DNA of 64,000 bases from Ignavibacteriaceae bacterium (GTDB lineage Bacteria > Bacteroidota > Ignavibacteria > Ignavibacteriales > Ignavibacteriaceae), in NCBI GenBank assembly GCA_013360295.1, contig JABWCL010000008.1, positions 58,256 to 122,255 of the forward strand. Reading direction: 5' to 3'. Below the pieces are notes generated by a model. The model searched no databases. It was not told the DNA's origin and was given only the letters and a program-made list of their open reading frames with translations. Both the position numbers and the translations under genes were made by a program. Below are positions 15,947-24,111 of the stretch, piece by piece (positions within the stretch are counted from its first letter, which is position 1; every line of letters starts with the position of its first letter).

Positions 15947-17302
15947 ATGTCAGGCGCAATGATATTTTTCGGAACCCTCTTGTTTGTTGGAAGCGTTGCT
16001 GTTCCGGTAAGAACACAACAGCTGTTAAATCAGATTTTTGCTTTTTTAATCGCGCCGGTAACTGTTCTGCTTGGATATACTCAGCAATTCATTGGGGGGT
16101 TCCGGTCACGTAATCAAAAAATTCTGGTAGCTGGAGGCATTCGCTCTGAATATACCCAACGAGCGATCGGTAGCGTACTCGTATTTCTTATTTCTTTAAC
16201 CGCTCTTCTGTGTGATATTGATTTAGTGGTTTTAACGCTGCAGGCTCTTGAGATTACTGCTCCTAGTAAGGATACGATTAGCCTTCTGCACCTTGTAGGT
16301 GTGAATTTTTCACCAGCCGAGTTATTGGCGGTCGCAATTATCGCAAGCGCTTCTGCGTGGGGTATTTTTCTTTTAGATGCGATTAAAAGAACCACTTTTT
16401 TACCCAACTTCTTGTTTGATGGTGAATCAATTTTGTTTTCACGTGTAATATCAGTTATTTCCATCATAATGGTTCTTTTATCTTTATCTATTTTAATCGC
16501 TCTTGCTTTTGTCAGGTGGGACGCACTTAATTTTGACCCGACCGCAATAGATGTTACAGGGCCCGTGGGTAATGATGTATTATTTGTTTTTATAGGAACA
16601 ACTATTTTAGCTTTCTTTACCTCGATGATCACATTTTTAGTAGCAGTTGCGTTTATATCGTGTATAGCTGTTTTCGGTCATTCCCTTCTTCTCCCACCTG
16701 TTTTCATATTTCACGTGGTATTATCCATAATACAACAAATCGCAACTTTGGCCTATAATCTTTTTTTGGCAATATCAAATATGATTGCTGGCCTAACCGC
16801 ATCTGTCAGAGAGCGTCTACATAGAAATCGGACAGTCGTAGATGATGCTCCTGAAGGTCAGGTTGATCCCCAAAACCCGGCGGAACAACCAGCTGTGGCA
16901 AATCCTACTCAAACCGAACAGTTGTCAATCAATAATGAATTCGGGAACTTTGTGGATGATAAAGCTCTTCAACTCGGAGAGGTACAAACGGTTGTGAATT
17001 TAAGTGATTTTGTCGCCGGTGGAGTTCCTCCATATAACTATCAGTTAATAATTGAAAACGAAAAAGTAGTTACTGGCACAATAAATAAAGAGAATCTTTT
17101 GTCGCTCAATGCTCATTCCCCAGGTTTAACAAACGCTTCTGTTCAAGTTACTGATTCTCAAATGAATACGATTGAATACCAGTTTTCCATTCAAGTGGTT
17201 ATGACTGGTAATCAATCAAATAATGAAACCAAAAATGCAGATAATCCACCCTCGCAGCATGAAAACGAAAATGATGCTGGGTTTAATCCATTAGATTTTT
17301 AA
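15947..17302 (+). CDS. Polytopic membrane protein with C-terminal beta-sandwich-like domain
   Basis: 451 residues that match no family I recognise. The first ~280 residues contain roughly six to seven hydrophobic segments. A charged, proline-rich linker follows ('EGQVDPQNPAEQPAVAN'). Residues about 330-430 look like an Ig/cadherin-like beta domain ('VAGGVPPYNYQLIIENE', 'SVQVTDSQMNTIEYQF'), similar to putative-Ig modules in secreted Bacteroidota proteins. The tail is Asn/Glu-rich. It follows the vWA lipoprotein by 11 bp and precedes the next gene by 9 bp. A membrane core with an adhesion-like domain beside a vWA lipoprotein and a cytoplasmic AAA+ ATPase suggests an envelope-spanning assembly; this is inference. 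Confidence 0.65.
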   Translation: MSGAMIFFGTLLFVGSVAVPVRTQQLLNQIFAFLIAPVTVLLGYTQQFIGGFRSRNQKILVAGGIRSEYTQRAIGSVLVFLISLTALLCDIDLVVLTLQALEITAPSKDTISLLHLVGVNFSPAELLAVAIIASASAWGIFLLDAIKRTTFLPNFLFDGESILFSRVISVISIIMVLLSLSILIALAFVRWDALNFDPTAIDVTGPVGNDVLFVFIGTTILAFFTSMITFLVAVAFISCIAVFGHSLLLPPVFIFHVVLSIIQQIATLAYNLFLAISNMIAGLTASVRERLHRNRTVVDDAPEGQVDPQNPAEQPAVANPTQTEQLSINNEFGNFVDDKALQLGEVQTVVNLSDFVAGGVPPYNYQLIIENEKVVTGTINKENLLSLNAHSPGLTNASVQVTDSQMNTIEYQFSIQVVMTGNQSNNETKNADNPPSQHENENDAGFNPLDF

Positions 17303-17311
17303 GGAGACACC

Positions 17312-18142
17312 ATGGGAACTATGTACCTAATTCAAATTAAGGCGACACCGTCTTACAACCTTACCTCTTCATACAATCGTATCGTCGATATGGGTAGGGG
17401 AATTACCGACAATTTAGTAAAGCTAAAAAATAAATACGCGGCATTCCAGACCAATCTAACTCCGATTGATCACAAGCTAATGCAATTAATCGCAATCAAA
17501 AATACGCTTGATGCAAAGAGTAGTTTAAAGCACTTGCAGCGTGAGCTTATTACTGATTTTGTTTTTCTCACAGATTTTCAGAAGCAACTTAAGGGTGGTA
17601 TTAATATATCAACTAATCAACGCAGTTTAATTGATAATAAATTTAGCTCAATAAAAACAAAATTAAAAGAAATACATCTGCGGGAGGCTATGAAAGAACA
17701 GATAGATACCACGTCCAGAATTAAAATGGCTTTACGCGAAATAAATTTCAATAAAATTGAATTTAAGCAGGTCAAAAGAAGCTCAATGACGATAATTAGA
17801 GCCAAAAAAACAGATAGTTCAACCGTTTCCGTGCAGCTTAAACCCGACGGTTCAATGGCGCTTGACTTGTCAAACGTCCCCAAAGAACGTTGTAGAATTG
17901 AAATGAACAAAATTCTTGAGAGTTTTAAGGAAAAAGGAATCATAATAGAAACCCAAAAGATTTTTAATCATGAAAGTCAAAAGGGATCAGAAACCACAAT
18001 GGAGGTTGAGAAACAATTTGATCCCTTCGATCTAGCGGTAAGTTTTGAGCAAACTGATTTCACTTTTGAAGCCGAGGAAGAGGAACATTCCATTGAACAA
18101 AACAAAACAAAACAACATTTATTTAACAAACAGATAAGATAA
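17312..18142 (+). CDS. Unrecognised helical protein of the vWA/AAA+ operon
   Basis: 276 residues with a good AAGGAG site before the ATG. Residues about 20-160 are strongly helical with many K/L/I/N and are probably coiled coil. A short beta-rich segment 'VSVQLKPDGSMALDLSNV' follows. It resembles the DUF2997/ycf35-type 'Y.V.I.PDG.~.~~~~.~.G..C' pattern only loosely and lacks the expected cysteines apart from 'KERCRIEMN'. The C-terminus is acidic and ends in a K/Q-rich stretch. There is no signal peptide. It lies 11 bp before the Ycf46-like AAA+ gene and could be its substrate or adaptor. The function is unknown. Confidence 0.6.
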   Translation: MGTMYLIQIKATPSYNLTSSYNRIVDMGRGITDNLVKLKNKYAAFQTNLTPIDHKLMQLIAIKNTLDAKSSLKHLQRELITDFVFLTDFQKQLKGGINISTNQRSLIDNKFSSIKTKLKEIHLREAMKEQIDTTSRIKMALREINFNKIEFKQVKRSSMTIIRAKKTDSSTVSVQLKPDGSMALDLSNVPKERCRIEMNKILESFKEKGIIIETQKIFNHESQKGSETTMEVEKQFDPFDLAVSFEQTDFTFEAEEEEHSIEQNKTKQHLFNKQIR

Positions 18143-18153
18143 AGGATAATAAA

Positions 18154-19878
18154 ATGTTTGAAAATTATCTCCATTTGAAACTATTTCCGAAACCGTTTTC
18201 GGATATTATTGACAGTCTAATTGCTGGAGACAATTGTATCATTGTTGAAGGCAATACAAACGACCGCTTTGTTAGTACTAAAAACAAACTGCCATTCTTA
18301 GCTTTAGATTTTGCTATTGCGCATATTTTTGGTAACGAGTTTAATGTTGCGAAGATTTCTAAAGCTGGATTAAAAACAATCCGCTTGCCGGGCAGCAAAA
18401 TGAATCCAGCCAACCATTTTCCTAAACCGACGGGTTCATATATAAATAATCCCTCCGCATTCTTAACACAATATTTTCCGCTTCTATCTAAGGAAGATTC
18501 TAAAACGCTAATTATTATTGATGGGATCGACTTTGATATTCCTGAAATAGATCCCTCTATGTTGACGGAGAAAGCTAACAATCTACTTTCGACACTAATT
18601 CCCTTTTGTCTTTCTGATAATTTCCGCAATTCGGGTAATATACTAATTTTGAAAACAAGCACTGGAATTACCAATAGAGCTTTGGTTAAATCTGGCGCTG
18701 CGCGCCGCATAAACGTTCCCATCCCATCAACTGATGTTCGCCAGGATGCCATTAACGTGCTCGCACAACTAGGTAGATTTAAGGTGGTCTTTCAGAATGC
18801 AGATCTTGAGAGGCTGGCGCTAATATCAAATGGAATTAGAATTCGTGATATTGAAGGTATCGCAAAAAAATGTGAAACTGTTAAAGAGCAGATTTCTACA
18901 GAAGATATACTTAAAGCAAAAGTCAAAGCAATAGAAGAATTATCACAGGGTCAACTTAAAGTACTCCGAACCGACCGAAAATTCAATGACATTATTGGCT
19001 TAGATTCAATAAAGAATAAACTGTTTAGAGAAATCGATCTTTCAAAAGACAATCCTTCGCTAATGAGCAAATCAATATTATTCATTTCTCCTCCAGGAAC
19101 CGGCAAAACCTTTATTACATCAGCATATGCAAATGAACTTGAATACTTGCTCGTTGAAATGATAAACGTAAGAAGTAAGTGGGTGGGAGAATCAGAAAGC
19201 AGGCTTCAGGCCGCTTACGAACTGCTTGATAGCCTTAAACCAGTAGCTGTCTTTCAGGATGAAGTTGATCAAACTTTGGGTACACGCGCGCAAAATGCTG
19301 GAGACGGAGGGGTAGATGCAAGACTCTTTGGAGAAACTCTAAAATTTCGCAGCTCAATTAACCCTGGGGAAATTCAGATGATTGACGCCAGTAATGCTCC
19401 ACATTTATTGGATCCTGCGTTTGTAGACCGTGAATCTGAAATCATGGTATTTGGTTACCCTAATCCAAGTGAAATAGTTCTGCATTTCAAAAATTTTGCA
19501 ATAATTAAGGGGATTGAGCTTAATCTTAATGATAATGATTTCGCTGGATTAGCAATGAATACCAAGTTAAGGACTGCAAGTGTTCGCGAATTAGATTCAA
19601 TCATTAACAAGGCCTCTGAGTATGCAGATACAGAAAGCAAAACACTACTCAGTTCAATAAGCAAAAAGCATCTTGCGGCAGCAATTGAAAACATAAATAT
19701 CATTGATACAGTAGATAAAAAACTTATGATGCTCTATTCAATTAAATATTGTAAGTTTAAGGATCAATTACAATCTCTAAACGGTATTCCAGAAGAGGTG
19801 TTGAATGATGAGGGTGAGGTTGACATGCATAAAGTCGAACAATTGATTCACGAGTATAGAGGTATGAAATGGCAGTAA
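18154..19878 (+). CDS. Ycf46-like AAA+ ATPase with a degenerate first module
   Basis: 574 residues. The C-terminal half is a classic AAA domain (FtsH/CDC48 clade): Walker A 'SPPGTGKT' (K318), Walker B 'VAVFQDEVD' (D369, E370), pore-region 'SKWVGESESRL', and sensor 'LLDPAFVDRESEIM', where classic members have 'DPALLRPGRFD'. The N-terminal half has the layout of a AAA module without usable Walker A, as in Ycf46-like proteins. 'TLIIIDGIDFD' may be the remnant of its Walker B. The tail is a four-helix lid. AAA hexamers remodel or unfold partner proteins. It follows the helical protein by 11 bp and overlaps the DegT-like gene by 10 bp. This is not a MoxR ATPase, although a vWA protein is in the operon. 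Confidence 0.82.
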   Translation: MFENYLHLKLFPKPFSDIIDSLIAGDNCIIVEGNTNDRFVSTKNKLPFLALDFAIAHIFGNEFNVAKISKAGLKTIRLPGSKMNPANHFPKPTGSYINNPSAFLTQYFPLLSKEDSKTLIIIDGIDFDIPEIDPSMLTEKANNLLSTLIPFCLSDNFRNSGNILILKTSTGITNRALVKSGAARRINVPIPSTDVRQDAINVLAQLGRFKVVFQNADLERLALISNGIRIRDIEGIAKKCETVKEQISTEDILKAKVKAIEELSQGQLKVLRTDRKFNDIIGLDSIKNKLFREIDLSKDNPSLMSKSILFISPPGTGKTFITSAYANELEYLLVEMINVRSKWVGESESRLQAAYELLDSLKPVAVFQDEVDQTLGTRAQNAGDGGVDARLFGETLKFRSSINPGEIQMIDASNAPHLLDPAFVDRESEIMVFGYPNPSEIVLHFKNFAIIKGIELNLNDNDFAGLAMNTKLRTASVRELDSIINKASEYADTESKTLLSSISKKHLAAAIENINIIDTVDKKLMMLYSIKYCKFKDQLQSLNGIPEEVLNDEGEVDMHKVEQLIHEYRGMKWQ

Positions 19879-20894
19879 TAAATGAATTCGATTTAAAATC
19901 TCCCGTGGATTCAATACGAGCAATTAAGAGATTTGAAAGCCATCTTGCCCGGTTTCATAATGTTAGATATGCTTTTGCCACTAATAGTGCTACGAGCGGT
20001 CTCTATTTAAGCGGCTTATCGCTTGGACTCAAAAGAGGGGATAGAATCATTACTTCCCCTATAAGCTGGCCCCAGACATATTTACCATTTGCGTATTTGG
20101 GGTGTGATTTTATAATAGTGGATTACATGAAAGAATATCCGGTTGTGAACCCGTCAGAAGTTGAAGTTTTATTGAAAAAAGAACCTCAAGCAAAAGCCGT
20201 TCTCGTACCCATATTGTTTGGTCTTGCTGAGGGTGTTAAGGAGATTTCAATAATATGTCGAAAACATCGTGTGGTTTTTATCGTTGATGCGAGTCAGGCA
20301 TTTTTCTCTCTTATTGACGATAAGCCTATCAGCTTTTATGCAGATATGTTAATTGTCTCTTTTTCCAACTTTAAAGACTATGGTTACGGTGAAGGTGGAG
20401 CAATATTAACCAACTCTATATCAATTATCGACAAGTTACACTTATTAACCAGTCACCCGATTAGAATACATTCTGATGTAAGTGATTTGGCGGTTATGGT
20501 CGCAAACTTAGAGGGATTTAATTTTAATTTTCGTATGCACCCAGCCACCGCTATTCATTTAGATAATTTGATTAAATCAAAAAAAATTGTTGTTCAAAAT
20601 AGTATTTCAAAAAAGATACCCGGTGTTTTGGAGCCGCCAAAGGGCATCAAGAAATGCGCAAACAAGGAGTATCTGCTACTTGATCTTAACTCGGCAGCTG
20701 AACAAATCGCAAAATATGACTCTTCAGAATTAATAAGGTTAGTCTATCCCACATTATTTGATTTATATGCGAAGTATAATGGAAAAGTATTTTACTGGCT
20801 TGATAATACTTTTACGATATCATCAGCTAACGACATCAAATTTGCATTTTACTGGAAAGAGAATTTAGCTCTAATTCATAAAGCGGTGGCATAA
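19869..20894 (+). CDS. DegT/DnrJ/EryC1-like PLP enzyme
   Basis: 341 residues with a fold type I aminotransferase pattern of the sugar-aminotransferase (DegT) group: 'RYAFATNSATSGLYLSGLSL', 'GDRIITSPISWPQTYLPFAYLG', 'VDASQAF', and the Schiff-base lysine K169 in 'SFSNFKDYGYGEGGA'. The protein is somewhat shorter than many DegT enzymes (about 370) and shows little of the usual sugar-nucleotide end, so its substrate may be different. The start ATG overlaps the stop of the AAA+ gene by 10 bp, which points to coupled translation. Finding a PLP aminotransferase inside a vWA/AAA+ operon is unusual. It may act with the decarboxylase at 1-573 on the same amino compound; that is inference. Confidence 0.8.
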   Translation: MAVINEFDLKSPVDSIRAIKRFESHLARFHNVRYAFATNSATSGLYLSGLSLGLKRGDRIITSPISWPQTYLPFAYLGCDFIIVDYMKEYPVVNPSEVEVLLKKEPQAKAVLVPILFGLAEGVKEISIICRKHRVVFIVDASQAFFSLIDDKPISFYADMLIVSFSNFKDYGYGEGGAILTNSISIIDKLHLLTSHPIRIHSDVSDLAVMVANLEGFNFNFRMHPATAIHLDNLIKSKKIVVQNSISKKIPGVLEPPKGIKKCANKEYLLLDLNSAAEQIAKYDSSELIRLVYPTLFDLYAKYNGKVFYWLDNTFTISSANDIKFAFYWKENLALIHKAVA

Positions 20895-20895
20895 T

Positions 20896-21111
20896 ATGAG
20901 TATTAGCATTTTAAACATTTTCATTTTTATTGTAGTATTAATACTTATTGGTCTTAGCCCATTAGGCAAATTAATACAGGCATTGTTCAGAGGTATAGCT
21001 GCAATTCTTATAATATTTATAATTTTTATGTTTGTAGGCGTGTCACCTTTTGCTATTTTTGATTTCATCAATCAGTTTGTATTGATAATTACTGGCGTAT
21101 TAAGCAATTAA
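20896..21111 (+). CDS. Small two-helix membrane protein
   Basis: 71 residues, starting 1 bp after the DegT-like gene stop. There are two strongly hydrophobic segments (about 4-20 and 31-50) separated by a short basic loop, and a third weak hydrophobic stretch at the end. No family is recognised. Tight coupling to the operon supports it as a real gene. It may be an accessory subunit of the membrane protein at 15947-17302. Confidence 0.55.
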   Translation: MSISILNIFIFIVVLILIGLSPLGKLIQALFRGIAAILIIFIIFMFVGVSPFAIFDFINQFVLIITGVLSN

Positions 21112-21212
21112 TAAAACCTTAAATATGAATCATTATTTATTTTTCCAGCCCTGTTTATATTTAATCGAGTTTCAACTTTCGTTATTAAGAATGATTGGAA
21201 GGATTTTAGAAA

Positions 21213-21515
21213 GTGATCAAAGATAAATACTGTTCAATGTGTGGCCAAGAAATTCCCGAAACTGAATATTGCTCAAAATGCGGGAAGGATATTACTCCCG
21301 CTCATGAATGTGGTGGAAAATCAGCTTTTTCGATTTTGCATACTCACTTTTGTCGCGGTAAGGTTTTGTTGGAACGGTACTGTTCTTATTGTGGTGTTCC
21401 ATTTCCAGAGCCTGAATTCTGCACAAGGTGCGGAGCAGACATTACCCCTACTCATTCGTGTGGCACTGGAATAGCAAGATATTCTCAACATTATTGCCCA
21501 AGGAAATATTTCTAG
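21213..21515 (+). CDS. Double zinc-ribbon protein
   Basis: 100 residues from a GTG start preceded by GGAAGGA. It has two near-identical modules: 'CSMCGQEIPETEYCSKCG' with 'PAHECG', and 'CSYCGVPFPEPEFCTRCG' with 'PTHSCG'. Each has two CxxC knuckles and a further His-Cys. This is the pattern of duplicated zinc ribbons, which usually mediate protein or nucleic-acid contacts. The duplicated module arises from an internal repeat of about 50 residues. It is 100 bp downstream of the preceding gene, so it may have its own promoter. It is the last gene before the tRNA-Ser boundary of the AT-rich block. Confidence 0.7.
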   Translation: MIKDKYCSMCGQEIPETEYCSKCGKDITPAHECGGKSAFSILHTHFCRGKVLLERYCSYCGVPFPEPEFCTRCGADITPTHSCGTGIARYSQHYCPRKYF

Positions 21516-21786
21516 AATATTGTATTATCTATATCGCCCTTTTAATTCGGGTTTTAGACTAACAAATGATAAAATAACGAATATTGGTTAAACTCATAAG
21601 CCTTTTGTTCGTTTATATTATCATAATTGTATCTAGATTGTTTTGCCAAACTTACAATCCTTGGTGGCTGAAACTGGCGAAATACCTGAGCTCAGCAAAT
21701 TGTGAGCGGAAAACCGTGCCCATTTTGTGCCCATTCGGTGTTAAAAAGGTGGATTTTGGTGGTAATAATGGCAAGTTTATATGCAA
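21516..21786. other. Gene-poor junction between AT-rich block and tRNA-Ser
   Basis: No convincing gene. A TTG-started frame (21584-21823) has no ribosome site or family resemblance. The stretch contains a short direct repeat, GTGCCCATT, twice within 20 bp (about 21717-21738). It lies on the 3' side of tRNA-Ser, where tyrosine integrases commonly insert elements. No integrase is visible in the window. Confidence 0.4.
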
Positions 21787-21828
21787 AAAAGCCCCAAAAA
21801 CAGTGTTTGTTTACTGTAATTGAGGCTT
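21787..21828 (-). terminator. Rho-independent terminator after tRNA-Ser
   Basis: An inverted repeat with arms AAGCC..CAAAAACAGT and ACTGTAATTGAGGCTT, and a loop of about seven bases. On the minus strand it is followed by a T-run, which fits termination directly downstream of the tRNA-Ser gene. Confidence 0.7.
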
Positions 21829-21836
21829 AATTTATC

Positions 21837-21926
21837 TGGCGGAGAGTCAGGGATTCGAACCCCGGATACCCTTGCGGGTATAACGGTTTTCAAGACCGCC
21901 GCATTCAACCACTCTGCCAACTCTCC
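21837..21926 (-). tRNA. tRNA-Ser (anticodon UGA)
   Basis: Read on the minus strand, the gene starts GGAGAGTTGGC and the acceptor stem closes with GACTCTCC, followed by discriminator G and an encoded CCA. The anticodon loop CTTGAAA carries TGA. The T-arm is GGTTCGAATCC, and the long variable arm (TACCCGCAAGGGTA) marks a class II serine tRNA. It divides the AT-rich block from the more GC-rich backbone to the right. Confidence 0.95.
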
Positions 21927-22180
21927 GTTAAATTAAAAATTATAAATACCCCCCGATCATTCTGTTAATTCTTCCCAAAAAATACAGACTTTAAAGATAA
22001 GTATTTTCTCTGTTTTTTGCAATAATTGCTGAATTTTCGGTTTTTAGAATTGACTACGCTTCTTATTATGGTATATATATAAGATAGCGAATGAACGTAA
22101 ATGCGTCCCGGAAATCCTTGATTTTTTGAGAACTGATTTTTATTTTTAAATGTAAATATTTTATAAAAGGAGAGTTTCCG

Positions 22181-23542
22181 GTGAAATTATCTATCCTCAC
22201 TTTATTCGTTGTTCTGCTTTCTTCTGCCCTTTCTTTTGCCCAGCCTGTTATTAATGGCGATATGAGCGATGCTCAGTATGCAACCATCGGCACTTTTACC
22301 AGTGACAGAAATGGCGCCGGAAACAGCAACGATCTTGGGGTGATTAAGTTTTATACTAATGGAACTGATATTTATATCGGTATAACCGGAGAAGTATTCG
22401 ACCGTAATTTTATTGTACTGTTTCTAGATTTTTCCGGAATTATCGGACGCGGAACGGGTACATTAGCTGGTTCTTCAAGTTCTTCTGTTGGTTGTTTCAC
22501 CACTACTGATGGCGGGTTGGACGGGGCAAAAATGGATACTGATTTTGATGCAGACTACGCTCTTGCTTTCAGTCTGGATGGCGGAAGCGAAAACTGTTTT
22601 CTCTATGCCGCGAGATTCAATTCCACCGGGTATCAGTCCACGGCCTATCTGGCGCAAACCCCTGATCTCAGCGGATCCCAAGGAACAAAATCCACTCCTT
22701 TTAGCGGCGGCTCTGGAGATCTTGTTTTTGCTTACAACAGTAATTTTCCCAGCAACACCAAATACGGAATAGAACTGAAGTTACCCATCTCTATTTTCCC
22801 GGGGATTGACAACTCTATGAGCCTAAAAACTTTTACCATTATAACCAAAAGCGATGGGTGGGTGTACAATGAGTGTATACCCGGCGATCCCGGCAGCAGC
22901 AATCTCGGGTTTGACCCAAATTTCTCTTCAATTGCAGATCAGACTTTTTATACCAGCAACCAACCCCTCCCCGTGGAACTCACCTCTTTCTCCGGCAGGT
23001 TTGTAAACGGAAAAGTCGTGCTTAACTGGAACACGGCTACCGAGGTAAATAACTACGGGTTTGAGGTGGAAAGGAAAAACGGGAATAAGCCGGAAGCGGA
23101 ATGGGAAAAGATCGGATTTGTGGCTGGCAACGGTAATTCGAATTCGGAAAGAAATTACGCGTTTACTGATGATCACGTTGCATCCGGCAGTTTTTATTAC
23201 AGGCTGAAACAGGTGGATACCGACGGAACTTCTGAATACGGCCCCGTAACGAATGTCACGCTCGGGCTGGCTCTTTATGATTTTAAATTGTTTAACAACT
23301 ACCCAAATCCGTTTAATCCATCCACAACCATCCGATTTACCTCGGCAAAAGAAACAAGGGCGTGGTTAAAGGTTTATAATTCCATCGGGGTTGAGGTCGC
23401 TGAACTTTTTAACGGAACTGCCGAAGCCGGTAAAGTTTATGATGTGGATTTTAACGCCGCCGGACTTTCAAGCGGTATATATTTTTACAAACTGATCACC
23501 CCCGCGCGTTCAGAAACACGTAAGATGATTTTAACAAAATAG
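22181..23542 (+). CDS. Secreted protein with type IX secretion sorting domain
   Basis: 453 residues. It has a Sec signal peptide (MKLSILTLFV.. ending 'SFAQ') and AAAGGAGAG before the start. The middle (about 25-240) is a beta-rich, Gly/Ser/Asp-rich domain, perhaps CBM9/DOMON-like, which I cannot name. 'PLPVELTSFSG' opens the linker module that is standard in Ignavibacteria secreted proteins. The last ~85 residues are the T9SS type A sorting domain ('NYPNPFNPSTTIRF', 'GIYFYKLITP', ending 'RKMILTK'). The protein should be exported across the outer membrane and attached to the surface or released. It is monocistronic by appearance. The sorting domain is certain, the function of the rest unknown. 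Confidence 0.85.
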   Translation: MKLSILTLFVVLLSSALSFAQPVINGDMSDAQYATIGTFTSDRNGAGNSNDLGVIKFYTNGTDIYIGITGEVFDRNFIVLFLDFSGIIGRGTGTLAGSSSSSVGCFTTTDGGLDGAKMDTDFDADYALAFSLDGGSENCFLYAARFNSTGYQSTAYLAQTPDLSGSQGTKSTPFSGGSGDLVFAYNSNFPSNTKYGIELKLPISIFPGIDNSMSLKTFTIITKSDGWVYNECIPGDPGSSNLGFDPNFSSIADQTFYTSNQPLPVELTSFSGRFVNGKVVLNWNTATEVNNYGFEVERKNGNKPEAEWEKIGFVAGNGNSNSERNYAFTDDHVASGSFYYRLKQVDTDGTSEYGPVTNVTLGLALYDFKLFNNYPNPFNPSTTIRFTSAKETRAWLKVYNSIGVEVAELFNGTAEAGKVYDVDFNAAGLSSGIYFYKLITPARSETRKMILTK

Positions 23543-23588
23543 CCTGCAGTCAGCGCTGCGGTGTAAAGATCTTTTACGGGTGGATTGA

Positions 23589-23765
23589 CTATTTACATTT
23601 TTCAACTATTAAAATATAGTCCACTTTAGCGCCATAGCACAAAAAGTAACGCGACACGTTTGTGATAACCGAAACGACTTCTCCTTCGAGTTTGTTCAGG
23701 AACTGCTCAAGCTTTTCCTGCATATTATCACTGCTTACTTCCAGACGATGAACTCTGTATTTCAC
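23589..23765 (-). CDS. Small hypothetical protein (58 aa)
   Basis: A GTG-started frame of 58 codons on the minus strand, with AGAGAGGTG upstream as a likely ribosome site. The product is alpha/beta-looking: 'YRVHRLEVSSDNMQEKLEQF' then 'LEGEVVSVI' and 'KVDYILIVEK', with no signal peptide. The strand-helix-strand-strand pattern and codon use support a real small protein, similar in feel to DUF4177-type proteins. I do not recognise it with certainty. Confidence 0.55.
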   Translation of the reverse strand: MKYRVHRLEVSSDNMQEKLEQFLNKLEGEVVSVITNVSRYFLCYGAKVDYILIVEKCK

Positions 23766-24111
23766 ACTACACCTCTCTGTAGATAAATATATGATAGTAT
23801 AAAGTACTTAATAATATTATACTTTTTCATCCCCCTGAATTTACAGCACCCTGATTTCAATTCACGCGGAGAATAATATTTCCTGCTACGTTAAGTTGCT
23901 CTGATCATCGTCCTCCGTTCCACTACACTCCTATTCTGACATAAACCCCCGCGGGAAAATATCCCGCGTTACAAAAACTTTGTTCATTGTTCTTTGATCA
24001 TTGCCCCCTGTTCTATTACACTCCTTCTCTGACACAAACCCCGCGGGAAAATATCCCGCGTTACAAAAACTTTGTTCATTGTTCTTTGTTCATTGCCCCC
24101 TGTTCCCTGAT
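23766..24111. repeat. Intergenic repeat cluster: tandem ~92-bp duplication with palindromic cores
   Basis: No gene. About 23922-24014 and 24015-24105 are two near-identical copies of a unit that contains the palindrome CGCGGGAAAATATCCCGCG (23950-23968 and 24042-24060) and the phrase TTTGTTCATTGTTCTTTG. Just upstream, 23863-23898 is a related element (CACGCGGAGAAT..GCTACG..) that recurs at 57704-57739 with four differences. These look like dispersed intergenic palindromic repeats. Confidence 0.75.

Noticed and set aside
16114..16632. A 172-codon minus-strand frame
   Set aside because: Lies wholly within the membrane protein gene on the other strand and has no start signals.
15264..19878. Calling the vWA/AAA+ genes a MoxR-vWA system
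   Set aside because: The ATPase has classic AAA (Ycf46-like) motifs and a degenerate first module; no MoxR features.
21584..21823. A 79-codon frame left of tRNA-Ser
   Set aside because: TTG start, no ribosome site, no family; it runs through the tRNA terminator.
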